DNA of 64,000 bases from Gemmataceae bacterium. GTDB taxonomy: Bacteria > Planctomycetota > Planctomycetia > Gemmatales > Gemmataceae. Of the stretch, positions 15,525 to 23,617 are shown in pieces (position 1 is the first letter of the stretch; the number at the start of each line of letters is the position of its first letter). The stretch is from assembly GCA_009692005.1 (NCBI GenBank), contig SHZZ01000007.1, positions 1 through 64,000 of the forward strand, read 5' to 3'. A program made the translations under genes and the position numbers. The notes below the pieces were generated by a model. It did not search any database. It was given only the letters and a program-made list of their open reading frames with translations, and was not told the DNA's origin.

Positions 15525-16396
15525 AGCCGGCTATCGGGTGCATTGGGTTGGGGTTGCTGGGCGACGCGCTGGCCGAGCGGCTGTTAGAATCCGGTTATTC
15601 CTTGTCGGGCTTCGACCTTTCCGCCGCCAGGTTGCGCGAGTTTGCAACCCATGGCGGCCAACCCCAATCCCATTGGTCTGAAGTGGTCCGCCAAGCCCAA
15701 GTCTTGATCCTTTCCCTTCCCGATGGAACGGTGGTCGATCAGGTTCTTCAGGAAATGGCCGCCGAATTGAAACCTCCCTTGGCGATTATTGACACCACCA
15801 CGGGTGACCCGCAAGGGGCTCAGGCTCGCGGAGAAAAATTGGCCCTGATGAATGTCGCTTACCTCGACGCCACCGTGGCGGGCTCGAGCGAATTAGCGCG
15901 AAAGGGCGAAGCGATTCTCCTGGTTGGCTCTCGCGAGGGCGATTATCTGCGCATGAAACCGGTGTTCGACACCCTGGCAAAAAGTCATTTCCTGTTGGGG
16001 GCCTGGGGCGCGGGGAGCAAGATGAAGCTGGTGCACAACCTGGCTCTGGGTTTGCACCGGGCCGTGTTGGCAGAGGCGCTCACCTTGGCGCGCGGTCTGG
16101 GAATCCAGCAGGAGCTGGCGTTGGAAGTGCTCATGGCCAGCCCCGCGGCTTCCGCAGCCATGCCGACCAAGGGATTCAAAATGATCCGCAGGGAATTTAC
16201 TCCCCAGGCTCGTTTGAAACAGCATTTGAAGGATGTGCACCTGATCCTTGAAGCCGGGGCCCGGTCGGGAATTGCCCTCCCCCTTTCCGATCTTCATCGG
16301 AAGATCCTGGATCAACTGGTGAAGGCAGGGTTTGGCGATTTCGACAATGCAGCAATCATTGAAGCGTGGAACCAGTCGGCCAGTAAGGGTAACTAA
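15521..16396 (+). CDS. Beta-hydroxyacid dehydrogenase (3-hydroxyisobutyrate dehydrogenase family)
   Basis: A 291-residue NAD(P)-dependent dehydrogenase. Seen: the N-terminal dinucleotide loop IGCIGLGLLGDALAE (GxGxxG), the substrate-binding signature DATVAGSSELARKGE at about residues 116-130, and the catalytic-lysine motif GAGSKMKLVHNLALG at about 160-175. The family includes 3-hydroxyisobutyrate, tartronate-semialdehyde and 6-phosphogluconate-like reductases. I start at ATG 15521, which overlaps the MFS stop (ATGA) and gives the expected N-terminus; the longer open frame from 15410 overlaps the transporter. It ends the operon, and a terminator-like hairpin follows at 16413. Confidence 0.92.
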   Translation: MKPAIGCIGLGLLGDALAERLLESGYSLSGFDLSAARLREFATHGGQPQSHWSEVVRQAQVLILSLPDGTVVDQVLQEMAAELKPPLAIIDTTTGDPQGAQARGEKLALMNVAYLDATVAGSSELARKGEAILLVGSREGDYLRMKPVFDTLAKSHFLLGAWGAGSKMKLVHNLALGLHRAVLAEALTLARGLGIQQELALEVLMASPAASAAMPTKGFKMIRREFTPQARLKQHLKDVHLILEAGARSGIALPLSDLHRKILDQLVKAGFGDFDNAAIIEAWNQSASKGN

Positions 16397-16412
16397 TGAG
16401 ATAGATCCTGTT

Positions 16413-16440
16413 CCCGCCCTGAAGGGGCGGGGCTGCGTTT
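16413..16440 (+). terminator. Terminator-like hairpin after the oxidoreductase-MFS operon
   Basis: CCCGCCC at 16413-16419, loop TGAAG, GGGCGGG at 16425-16431, then GCTGCGTTT. The stem is strong but the T-tract is short, so termination may be incomplete or factor-assisted. Confidence 0.45.
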
Positions 16441-16470
16441 GGGCAAATTGTGGTGGCAAAAAAAAAGCAC

Positions 16471-16498
16471 TTGACGGCGGTGAAGGGTGGCCTAGAAT
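16471..16498 (+). promoter_or_regulatory. Sigma-70-like promoter of the DUF1559 gene
   Basis: TTGACG at 16471-16476 and TAGAAT at 16493-16498 lie 16 bases apart, each matching consensus at five of six positions. An A-tract at 16459-16466, just upstream, could act as an UP element. The start of transcription would be near 16505, so the palindrome at 16515-16529 falls within the first 25 transcribed bases. Confidence 0.6.
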
Positions 16499-16514
16499 TG
16501 GGTCATGATGATTT

Positions 16515-16529
16515 TGAGACTCAGTCTCA
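16515..16529. promoter_or_regulatory. Fur-like 7-1-7 palindromic operator
   Basis: TGAGACT-C-AGTCTCA is a perfect 7-1-7 inverted repeat. A one-base centre cannot form a hairpin loop, so this is a DNA-level site for a dimeric repressor rather than an RNA structure. The layout matches the TGATAAT-n-ATTATCA form of Fur-family boxes (five of seven bases per arm). It lies just after the predicted transcription start and 17 bases before the ATG at 16547, where a bound repressor would block transcription. The regulator is not in this window. Confidence 0.55.
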
Positions 16530-16546
16530 TTTAAAAAGGTGTCCGC

Positions 16547-17551
16547 ATGATTTCCCGCAAAGCCTTCACCCTTATTGAGCTATTAGTAGTCATCGCCATC
16601 ATTGCCATCCTTATCGGTTTGCTATTGCCAGCGGTGCAAAAAGTCCGCGAGGCCGCCGCCCGCATGTCTTGCTCCAACAACCTGCGCCAGATTGGGTTGG
16701 CCTTGCACAATCACCAAGCCACCTTTGAGTACTTTCCCGTGGCCGGGGCTTACCCCATTGCCACCGCCCCTTCCACCCGCACCGCCAAGTCCTGGTCGGT
16801 TCTCGCCCGCCTGCTCCCCTTTGTCGAACAGGAAAACCTGCAGCGAGCCATTGATTGGAATACCGCCTACGACCTACAACCCAATGTGTGCAAGCAGCGG
16901 ATATCCATTTTTCTTTGCCCAAGCGATCCGAAAATTGCGCCGCGCATCAGCCCCACCCTGACCCATTACCCTTTGAACTACGCTGCCAGCATGGGTTCCT
17001 GGATGGTTTTCGATCCCAACCCAGCTTCCTTTGATGGCAAAGGTGGTGATGGCGCTTTCGCCGTCGGGCAAAAAGTCCGCATCAATGAATTCATCGATGG
17101 CACCAGCCAGACAATTGGCTTCGCTGAGGTGAAAAGCTACACCTCTTACCTGCGCGACGGAGGCAACCCCTCCGCAATTAACTCAGCCATTCCTACCACC
17201 GTGGCCCAAGTAGCCGGTTACCCCGGGAATTTTACTCTTGAAACAGGCCATACTGAATGGGTTGATGCCCGAGTTCACCAAACCGGCTTCACTACCACTT
17301 TTCCACCCAACACCAATGTCCCCTACACCAATGCCGGCACGGTCCACGACATCGACTTCAATTCCATGCGTGAAGGGAACGCCAACAACCGCATCACTTA
17401 CGCCGCGGTGACGGCTCGAAGTTACCACTCGGGCGTGGTCAACGCGGTGTTCATGGACGGGTCGGTGCGGAGCATTCAGAATTCAATTGACTTGAATAGC
17501 TGGCGGGCCTTGGGAACGCGCTCGGGCGGCGACCTGGGGCAGGTTCCCTAA
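16547..17551 (+). CDS. DUF1559 pseudopilin-like protein with H-x9-DG end
   Basis: A 334-residue protein of the DUF1559 family expanded in planctomycetes. Seen: a type IV prepilin leader [18 protein letters not shown] with cleavage expected after the basic KA-F site, a single N-terminal hydrophobic helix to about residue 28, then [16 protein letters not shown] (about 43-58), and near the C-terminus [15 protein letters not shown], a perfect H-x9-DG signature. It would be inserted in the inner membrane, processed by prepilin peptidase and displayed outside. The ATG follows AAAGGTGTCCGC. It has its own promoter and palindromic operator and converges on the 17-kb minus-strand array with 29 bp between them. 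Role unknown; structural or binding. Confidence 0.93.
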   Translation: MISRKAFTLIELLVVIAIIAILIGLLLPAVQKVREAAARMSCSNNLRQIGLALHNHQATFEYFPVAGAYPIATAPSTRTAKSWSVLARLLPFVEQENLQRAIDWNTAYDLQPNVCKQRISIFLCPSDPKIAPRISPTLTHYPLNYAASMGSWMVFDPNPASFDGKGGDGAFAVGQKVRINEFIDGTSQTIGFAEVKSYTSYLRDGGNPSAINSAIPTTVAQVAGYPGNFTLETGHTEWVDARVHQTGFTTTFPPNTNVPYTNAGTVHDIDFNSMREGNANNRITYAAVTARSYHSGVVNAVFMDGSVRSIQNSIDLNSWRALGTRSGGDLGQVP

Positions 17552-17580
17552 TCTCCCGCCGGTTGTTCCCGCCCCCCGAC

Positions 17581-20500
17581 TTATTTCTTCGGATTGAGCG
17601 CGTCTTCCAGCGTTTTCTTCACCAGCTCTTCGTGGATCTTTTGCAGCAAGTCGAACTGCTTGCGCTCTTCATCCTCGATGGCTCTGAGGATGGCCACCAG
17701 TTTGTTGATGTCGGTCAGGGTGCCCATGGCGGCCAGAACTTCATCAATGGCCTGGATCAATTTGCGGTATTGGCCGCGGGTGGCTTGCAGCGCCGTGGAC
17801 GAGGCCTGAACGCGGGCCGGCAGCGCCAGCCCCATGTTCTCCAGCGCCTCTTGAAAGCGGATGACTTCCCTGCCGGTGGCAGGAAATTCCACCGCGGTGA
17901 TCAGGCGCAGCGGCTCGAAAATCGTTTCCTGCACCCGCTTGATCCGTTCGGAATCGACCCTGTTCAACCGCAATTCCTTGAGGATTCTACTGTAGGCTTC
18001 CTGCACCTCCTGGGTGGAAGTCAACCGGGTTTCCAGCGAACGGGTCAATTCCTCGCAACGGGCCACCAGCGGACCTAGTTGCTCAACCTTGACCGATCCC
18101 TGAGCCAGATCCAGGGAAGAAAGCCCCAGGCGGGCCTCGGCTTCCAGCAACTGCCCCTTGACCTGCTCCAGCGCGACTTTCAGCTTCTCTTCCTCTCGGC
18201 CGATTTCCGCCAGCAGTTCCTGTTCCCCCACGATCATAAAAAGGAAGCGGTCTTTGCTGGTGGACAGGCTTGGTCCGGTTTCGATGTCATGGTCAAGCGC
18301 CTCGAGCCAGAGTTCCATTTTGTAACGCGGCTGATGCGTGTTGGCAGAAAAGGGCAGGGCAAGGGCAAGTTTCCAAACCGGAAAATCGCTGGACGGCTCG
18401 TCATCCTGGCGATCAAAAGTGTCGGGTAGGACCTGGTAGGCCCGAACCACGGGCCGCCGCTGCGACAGTTTCAGAGGCTTCTCCAAGTTTTGCAGGATGG
18501 TTGACAAGGGCTGGAACTCGCCTGGGGTCGACTGCAACAACTTGTGGAACCCTGCCAGAGGAAAGTGGCGGGTTTCGACAGCCGGTTTTTCCGGCTTCTT
18601 GCTGGGCAGCACCGCGCCGAGGAATGCCGTGGTTCGCCAGTGGGCTCCCGGCAGCGGGACTATCTGGGCGATGGCGGAAATCTGGAACAGAACCGCCACA
18701 TCGATCGTCTCGGTCTCGGCTTTTTTCACCTGGACGGCGTAGCGCACTTCACCCAGGCCGTGGCCATCGGTGGCATGGCCGCGGAAGGGAATGCGGGCCA
18801 GGGCTGTGACCATCAGACCGTCTTTGGTTCTGCGGGGTGCATCGGGTTCCAGATCAGCCGTGGGCGGGTCGTCGCCATTGGGCTTGAAGGACACGCCGCG
18901 CCTACCCATCACTCCTTCCTCATCCTCGTATTCAAGGTAAAAGTTCATTTCCTCGCGGAGGTTCTCCACTTCGAAAGTGAAAGAGCGCTTGTCGAGAAGT
19001 TTGGGGTTCACTTTCGGGAACTTGGCTCCGGTCTTGGTCACGGCGCGCACGACGGCGATGTCCATGTCGGATTCAGATCGAATCTTGGCCGAGCTGCCCT
19101 CGGGCATCGATAAACGACTCATGTCCGATCCAGGCTGCAGCATATCTTGCGCTTCAAAGCTTTGGCGTTTGCCCTTGAGAGCGGCAGCGGACTCGCCCGC
19201 CAGCGGCCGGTGGTAAAGGTAAGCGGGATGCAGTTCTTCAGCCATCATGCGTGTCAGCATCGGCGGAGGAACGAGGATAATCTTCCGGGCGCGGGTGCGA
19301 TAGTCGGCCGCTTCCGCCGTGAATTCCACCGATTCTCTGAGGTCGGCCAGTTGCGTGGAGAATTCGTTTTCCGCCCCGCGCTGCAGCGTGACCAGGTTGC
19401 TGGTGCTGGCGCCCCAGTAGCGGACGATCACGGTTTCCGGGACAGAAAGGTAGCGAAAACTGCGGCGGTAAAGCGGTTGCTTCCCTCGTTCTCGCAGTTC
19501 TTCCAGAGTTTTGGCCCACTCGGCCAAGGCGCCGGGGGCCTTACCCATCCGAGTCTGCGGTCCCTGTAGGAACAAGTCCACTTCGTCCACACTCAGGGGT
19601 TCACCCGGGATTTGCGCTTTGCACCCCGAGGGAAGTTTTGCCAATTCCGGGGCGCTGGTCAAAAGGTCGGCCAGGTCGAAAACACTGAGCGGCCGCCAGC
19701 CTTCCTGGGGAACTCGGGCAAAGCGCACCCCTGGTAAACCGGGATCGATGCCTTGATCTTTCAGGTGGGAGGTGAAGAGATCGACGGCCCTTTTAGAGGG
19801 CGGCCCCGCCACGAGGAAGCGAATGCCACGGATCTTCAACGGAAAGGGAGGGGCATCGCGGCCGACCCGGGCCTGGCCGGAATCGGGAAAACCAATGAGG
19901 TGCAAAAAGGCGGTGCGCGGCCAGATGACATCCTTCAAGAATAAATCGCGGTCAGCCCATGTCAGCAGGACTTCGTTCAGGGCGCGGAGGCCGCCCTGTT
20001 GGGTTTCTCCCTCGGCTGCGGGCAGCCCGGCGCCAGCGAAAAAAGCCAATAGCGCCACCAGGTAGGCCCCCACCGTCGCCACCGCTGACTGGCGGGCCAG
20101 GCGGGAAAGCCGCGACCAGTCAAACACTTCATCGACTGGCAGCCCTTCCATGCGCGAGGAAGTTTCCCGGAGAACTTCCCTCAGCATGGCCGGTGAGGAG
20201 CCCAGTTGTTGAATTTTATCACCGGTCAACTGCACGGCAGTGATCAGTCGGTCCTGCAGTTTTTCCGGAAACCTCCTTTCGAGAAGGAGGGCTAAAGAAT
20301 CGTTGGAAAAGTCGCGGTTGAGCCGCAGGGCCGCACGAGAAATGATCAGTGTCAGCACGCCGCCAATGAGGAACAGCAGCAACCCGCCGCGAAACCAGCC
20401 GGGCAAAGATTGCACCCAGTCGAACCCAAGCAACCTGTAGCTGCCATAATCCAGGATCAAATCGGCCCAGAACCAAACGGCGGCGAATAGGAGAAGGGTT

Positions 20501-20598
20501 AGCCCCGCCTCCCAGGCCACATACTTTCGGATGCCCCCGCGCAGCCCATCCAAGGGCCCTTTCAGGTTGTCCGCCAGGTTGTCTTGCCAATCGGCCAT
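17581..20598 (-). CDS. DUF4175-type large membrane protein
   Basis: A 1005-residue protein. The N-terminal 190 residues hold two close membrane segments (WEAGLTLLLFAAVWFWADLIL and FRGGLLLFLIGGVLTLIIS) and a third (VGAYLVALLAFFAGAG), separated by LALLLERRFPEKLQDRLITA, the arrangement of DUF4175-like proteins. A long extracytoplasmic part with beta-rich domains follows, and the last 200 residues are strongly charged and likely coiled coil (EEEKLKVALEQVKGQLLEA). I start at ATG 20598 after AAAGGGATT; ATG 20625 would overlap the vWA gene and has no ribosome site. It is the last gene of the MoxR/vWA array. Function unknown; a membrane scaffold acting with the vWA proteins is the likely role. Confidence 0.75.
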   Translation of the reverse strand: MADWQDNLADNLKGPLDGLRGGIRKYVAWEAGLTLLLFAAVWFWADLILDYGSYRLLGFDWVQSLPGWFRGGLLLFLIGGVLTLIISRAALRLNRDFSNDSLALLLERRFPEKLQDRLITAVQLTGDKIQQLGSSPAMLREVLRETSSRMEGLPVDEVFDWSRLSRLARQSAVATVGAYLVALLAFFAGAGLPAAEGETQQGGLRALNEVLLTWADRDLFLKDVIWPRTAFLHLIGFPDSGQARVGRDAPPFPLKIRGIRFLVAGPPSKRAVDLFTSHLKDQGIDPGLPGVRFARVPQEGWRPLSVFDLADLLTSAPELAKLPSGCKAQIPGEPLSVDEVDLFLQGPQTRMGKAPGALAEWAKTLEELRERGKQPLYRRSFRYLSVPETVIVRYWGASTSNLVTLQRGAENEFSTQLADLRESVEFTAEAADYRTRARKIILVPPPMLTRMMAEELHPAYLYHRPLAGESAAALKGKRQSFEAQDMLQPGSDMSRLSMPEGSSAKIRSESDMDIAVVRAVTKTGAKFPKVNPKLLDKRSFTFEVENLREEMNFYLEYEDEEGVMGRRGVSFKPNGDDPPTADLEPDAPRRTKDGLMVTALARIPFRGHATDGHGLGEVRYAVQVKKAETETIDVAVLFQISAIAQIVPLPGAHWRTTAFLGAVLPSKKPEKPAVETRHFPLAGFHKLLQSTPGEFQPLSTILQNLEKPLKLSQRRPVVRAYQVLPDTFDRQDDEPSSDFPVWKLALALPFSANTHQPRYKMELWLEALDHDIETGPSLSTSKDRFLFMIVGEQELLAEIGREEEKLKVALEQVKGQLLEAEARLGLSSLDLAQGSVKVEQLGPLVARCEELTRSLETRLTSTQEVQEAYSRILKELRLNRVDSERIKRVQETIFEPLRLITAVEFPATGREVIRFQEALENMGLALPARVQASSTALQATRGQYRKLIQAIDEVLAAMGTLTDINKLVAILRAIEDEERKQFDLLQKIHEELVKKTLEDALNPKK

Positions 20599-20617
20599 GC
20601 TTAATCCCTTTGCGCTT

Positions 20618-23617
20618 TTAAGCAATGCGCAGCAGTTTTCTAGTCAGCCACTCGAAGGAAAGCAAACCAACCACGATGACCAGCAGCCAGGACATCTTCA
20701 CCGGTTTACCGTCCGAACCGGTCCACATGGTGAAGCCCTCATCCCACCAGTCGCGAATGGGCCCGCGATTGCTGATCATTTTCGTGTCGGCTTTCATGCA
20801 CAGGGGAATGAGGTGAGCGTTTCGCAAGTCGAAGAAGAGGCGCGCCTGTTCTTCCGCCGGTTTGCTGGCGGGGCCTTCGCTCACTGGGGGCGGAGAAACC
20901 AAAGCGGCGCGAACCTTTTCGCGGTCGGCATCAGTCATGCGCGGGAAGACCATCTCGGCCGGGCTGGCCAGGCGGTGCAGAAAGGCAAAGTCAGGCCGGG
21001 TGTTTTCCCTCTCTGGGTCGGGCTGTTCCACCACCAGGTAATTTCCGGACAAACGGTCGCCAGTCTCGGGAACCTCAAAGATGATTTCATAGCGTCCCGG
21101 GGATTTCAGCAGGAAACGGGCGCGGAATATTCCCTCGCTGGCTGGCCGCGGGGTCATGATCACTTCCCTGGGCACTTCGGATTCGGGCACGCCAGCAGGG
21201 GGAAGGACGCGGATTTTTGGCGGCCGGCCTGTGTTCCCCAGCGGCTTGCCTCCGCGGTCGTCGATGCGGGCTTCAAACTCAATGAAGCGGTTGGCCAGGT
21301 AAGGCCCGCCCAGGTAGGGCGAGATGCGCTTGTTTTCCCCGCCGGAGGCGCTGGCCGCGGCGTAGCGAGCCAGCTTCATCCAGAAGCGCTCGAAGTAACT
21401 CTCGCGATATTGCCTGAGCCGCCAGGTTTCCCCGCTGCCCACCCAGACCACGCGCTTGCCGCTCGAGGGATCGCTGATCACGACAAACGGCTGCTCCTTG
21501 CCATCGCGGGTTTTGGCCACCGGGTCGGCAAATCGCGCCACCACCTGCGCTCCGGTGCGCGCCTGATCAACAGGGTAGAAGTTGTAGAACCCGCGCGGCG
21601 GCTGGCCATCCTTCCCTTCCACATTGAAAAAGTCGGTCCAGTCCTTCAAGAAAGGGATGTTGTCATTCTCGTCGAGGCGCAAAAATTCCATCTCGGGAGT
21701 GGCAGCGTCGAAACGCAACGGCCAAGGCGTGTCCGCCTTGCGGTCCATTTCTTCAATGCGGATGTCCTTCAACACCACAGGGTAAAGGTCGAGGATAGGT
21801 TTAAGTTTCTCGCGTTCCAGCCCCGGGCGGGCCAATTCCAAAGTATGCAGCGGACCCGCCACCACCACCAGGCCGCCGCCCTTTTCCACCCAGGTCTTCA
21901 ATAGGCCCATGCTAGGTTCGCTTACCTGTTTCCAATCCGGGTCGAAGGCCAGGATGACATCGTAAGAAGCCAGGTCGTAAATCTTTTCGTTGGGGTCGAC
22001 GGTGGTGGAATCGAAGAGGTCGGGAAAGCGCGTCAACATGCGCTCGGGAGGCACATCCTGGACAATACCGATGCGGCGCTCAATTTTGCCCGGAGGGTTC
22101 TGCAGCAGGATGGCGAGTTCGGCCCGTTTCTTTTCCATTTCACGCACCAGGAGGGTGCGCACGAACTGGTAATCACGGGTGGGCCCGCTGGCGAGCAAGA
22201 GGATGCGCAAGGGCTTGTCCAGGACGCGCATTTCCACCGGACCGCGCTTATGCTCCTTGTCCGCCGAGATCTCGGCGCGATCCTTGGCCACCCGCGCGGT
22301 GAAACGGATCTCGCTGTCACCCGTTTCGGACATGACCCACTTTTTACCCGCCAGGTCGCCTTCGCGGCCGGCGGCCTTGGCCAGCACTATAGCGTCGATT
22401 TGGAACTCCACTTCCGCTCGCGGCGGGTTGCCTTTGTCAAACTTGGCCAGAGGCGACTGCAGCGAAACCTTGTTCCCCAGCACCAGCCGAGCACGGTCTT
22501 TCGCACCTTTGACGCCAGCTTCCTCCAGCGCGATCTCCAGCGCCTCTTCCTTCCCACCGGCCAGCTTTCTCACTCGCGTGACATCCAGCCAGGTTTGGAA
22601 TTCCTTCTCCGGCAGCCCCTCGCCAACTACCTCGGCAACCACGCGAAAACGGTCGTCCGGGTGAACCGTGCCCGGCACGCGCAAGTCCGCGATTTCCGTC
22701 TTGATCTTCGGCCGGTCATCCCCCACGCCCACCACAAACAGGGGAATACGCGCGGCAGCGGCCCTTTCCTCCAGATCTTTCAGCGCCTGAAGCGATCCTT
22801 CCGTCGAGCGGCCTTCGCTGAACACCAAGATCCCCTGGACCATGTGGTTCATTTCTTTTTGAACGATGACGGCGAGAGAGTCGACCAGATTCGTGCCGTT
22901 GAAGTCGCCATTATCGAGCCTGGTCTTGGAGGATTTTTGAAACTCGCTCAGGCGCAGACTGCTGGCTCCAGCCAAGGGCTTGTCAGGGTTCAACCAAGCC
23001 TGCCATTCCTCGAGTGACAGCTTCAGCGTTTTTTCTGCCTGCTTCCCTTTTTCCAGGGGCTCTTTCAACCGCTGCCTTTCATCTTGAGTGAACGCAGCTC
23101 CCTCGCGGATTTCCAGAAACTCGCCATCGACCAAGCGGCCAAAGCGATAGGCGTACAGCGGGTTAGTCTTTTCCAAAGTTTCCAGAAACTCGCCTTTACC
23201 CCCGGCGAGGAAGGCCACAACTTTGTCTTGCCGAGTGGGAAGTTTGGATAAAGGGACAGCTTCCGTGGGAATGTCGTCGACGGTTTTGCTCATGCTGTGC
23301 GAGACATCAAAGGCGGCGACTACGCGGGAATGCGACGAACTTTTCTCCCAAGTCTGCTCGGCGGGAAGCAAGAAGGCAAAGGCCAGCACACCGTATACCA
23401 GCGCCCGGGCCAAGCCCAAGAGCGACGACCACCACGGCCCGATCGAGCGGGCATCCTTCAGGTACATCCAGCCGATGTAAAGGAAGCCAAGAAGTAGGGC
23501 GGCGGCGAGAAGCATCAGCCAAACATTGGGAGAAAACTCGCGACCGAACAGGCGCAGCGGGTCGGCGAGTCGGCGAAACACAAATTCCGTGTAATGGACG
23601 GCTGCTTCGTCGTTCAT
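20618..23617 (-). CDS. Membrane-anchored von Willebrand factor A protein
   Basis: A 999-residue protein. Two membrane helices at about residues 31-52 and 64-84 are followed directly by a vWA domain whose metal-ion site reads DVSHSMS (D104, S106, S108). Then come a glutamine-amidotransferase-like segment (SYDVILAFDPDWKQVSEPSM, KGGGLVVVAGPLHTLELA) and beta-rich domains, and a final membrane helix (WLLVIVVGLLSFEWLTRKLL). This matches the class of planctomycete vWA membrane proteins encoded after BatA-like genes. Its ATG overlaps the stop of the BatA-type gene (ATGA). It probably forms a cation-dependent, protein-binding complex at the membrane with the other array members and MoxR as ATPase partner; this is family inference. 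Confidence 0.88.
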   Translation of the reverse strand: MNDEAAVHYTEFVFRRLADPLRLFGREFSPNVWLMLLAAALLLGFLYIGWMYLKDARSIGPWWSSLLGLARALVYGVLAFAFLLPAEQTWEKSSSHSRVVAAFDVSHSMSKTVDDIPTEAVPLSKLPTRQDKVVAFLAGGKGEFLETLEKTNPLYAYRFGRLVDGEFLEIREGAAFTQDERQRLKEPLEKGKQAEKTLKLSLEEWQAWLNPDKPLAGASSLRLSEFQKSSKTRLDNGDFNGTNLVDSLAVIVQKEMNHMVQGILVFSEGRSTEGSLQALKDLEERAAAARIPLFVVGVGDDRPKIKTEIADLRVPGTVHPDDRFRVVAEVVGEGLPEKEFQTWLDVTRVRKLAGGKEEALEIALEEAGVKGAKDRARLVLGNKVSLQSPLAKFDKGNPPRAEVEFQIDAIVLAKAAGREGDLAGKKWVMSETGDSEIRFTARVAKDRAEISADKEHKRGPVEMRVLDKPLRILLLASGPTRDYQFVRTLLVREMEKKRAELAILLQNPPGKIERRIGIVQDVPPERMLTRFPDLFDSTTVDPNEKIYDLASYDVILAFDPDWKQVSEPSMGLLKTWVEKGGGLVVVAGPLHTLELARPGLEREKLKPILDLYPVVLKDIRIEEMDRKADTPWPLRFDAATPEMEFLRLDENDNIPFLKDWTDFFNVEGKDGQPPRGFYNFYPVDQARTGAQVVARFADPVAKTRDGKEQPFVVISDPSSGKRVVWVGSGETWRLRQYRESYFERFWMKLARYAAASASGGENKRISPYLGGPYLANRFIEFEARIDDRGGKPLGNTGRPPKIRVLPPAGVPESEVPREVIMTPRPASEGIFRARFLLKSPGRYEIIFEVPETGDRLSGNYLVVEQPDPERENTRPDFAFLHRLASPAEMVFPRMTDADREKVRAALVSPPPVSEGPASKPAEEQARLFFDLRNAHLIPLCMKADTKMISNRGPIRDWWDEGFTMWTGSDGKPVKMSWLLVIVVGLLSFEWLTRKLLRIA

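Noticed and set aside
20531-21904. 457-codon plus-strand open frame opposite the vWA gene
   Set aside because: Antisense shadow of a GC-rich gene; no start site and no domain.
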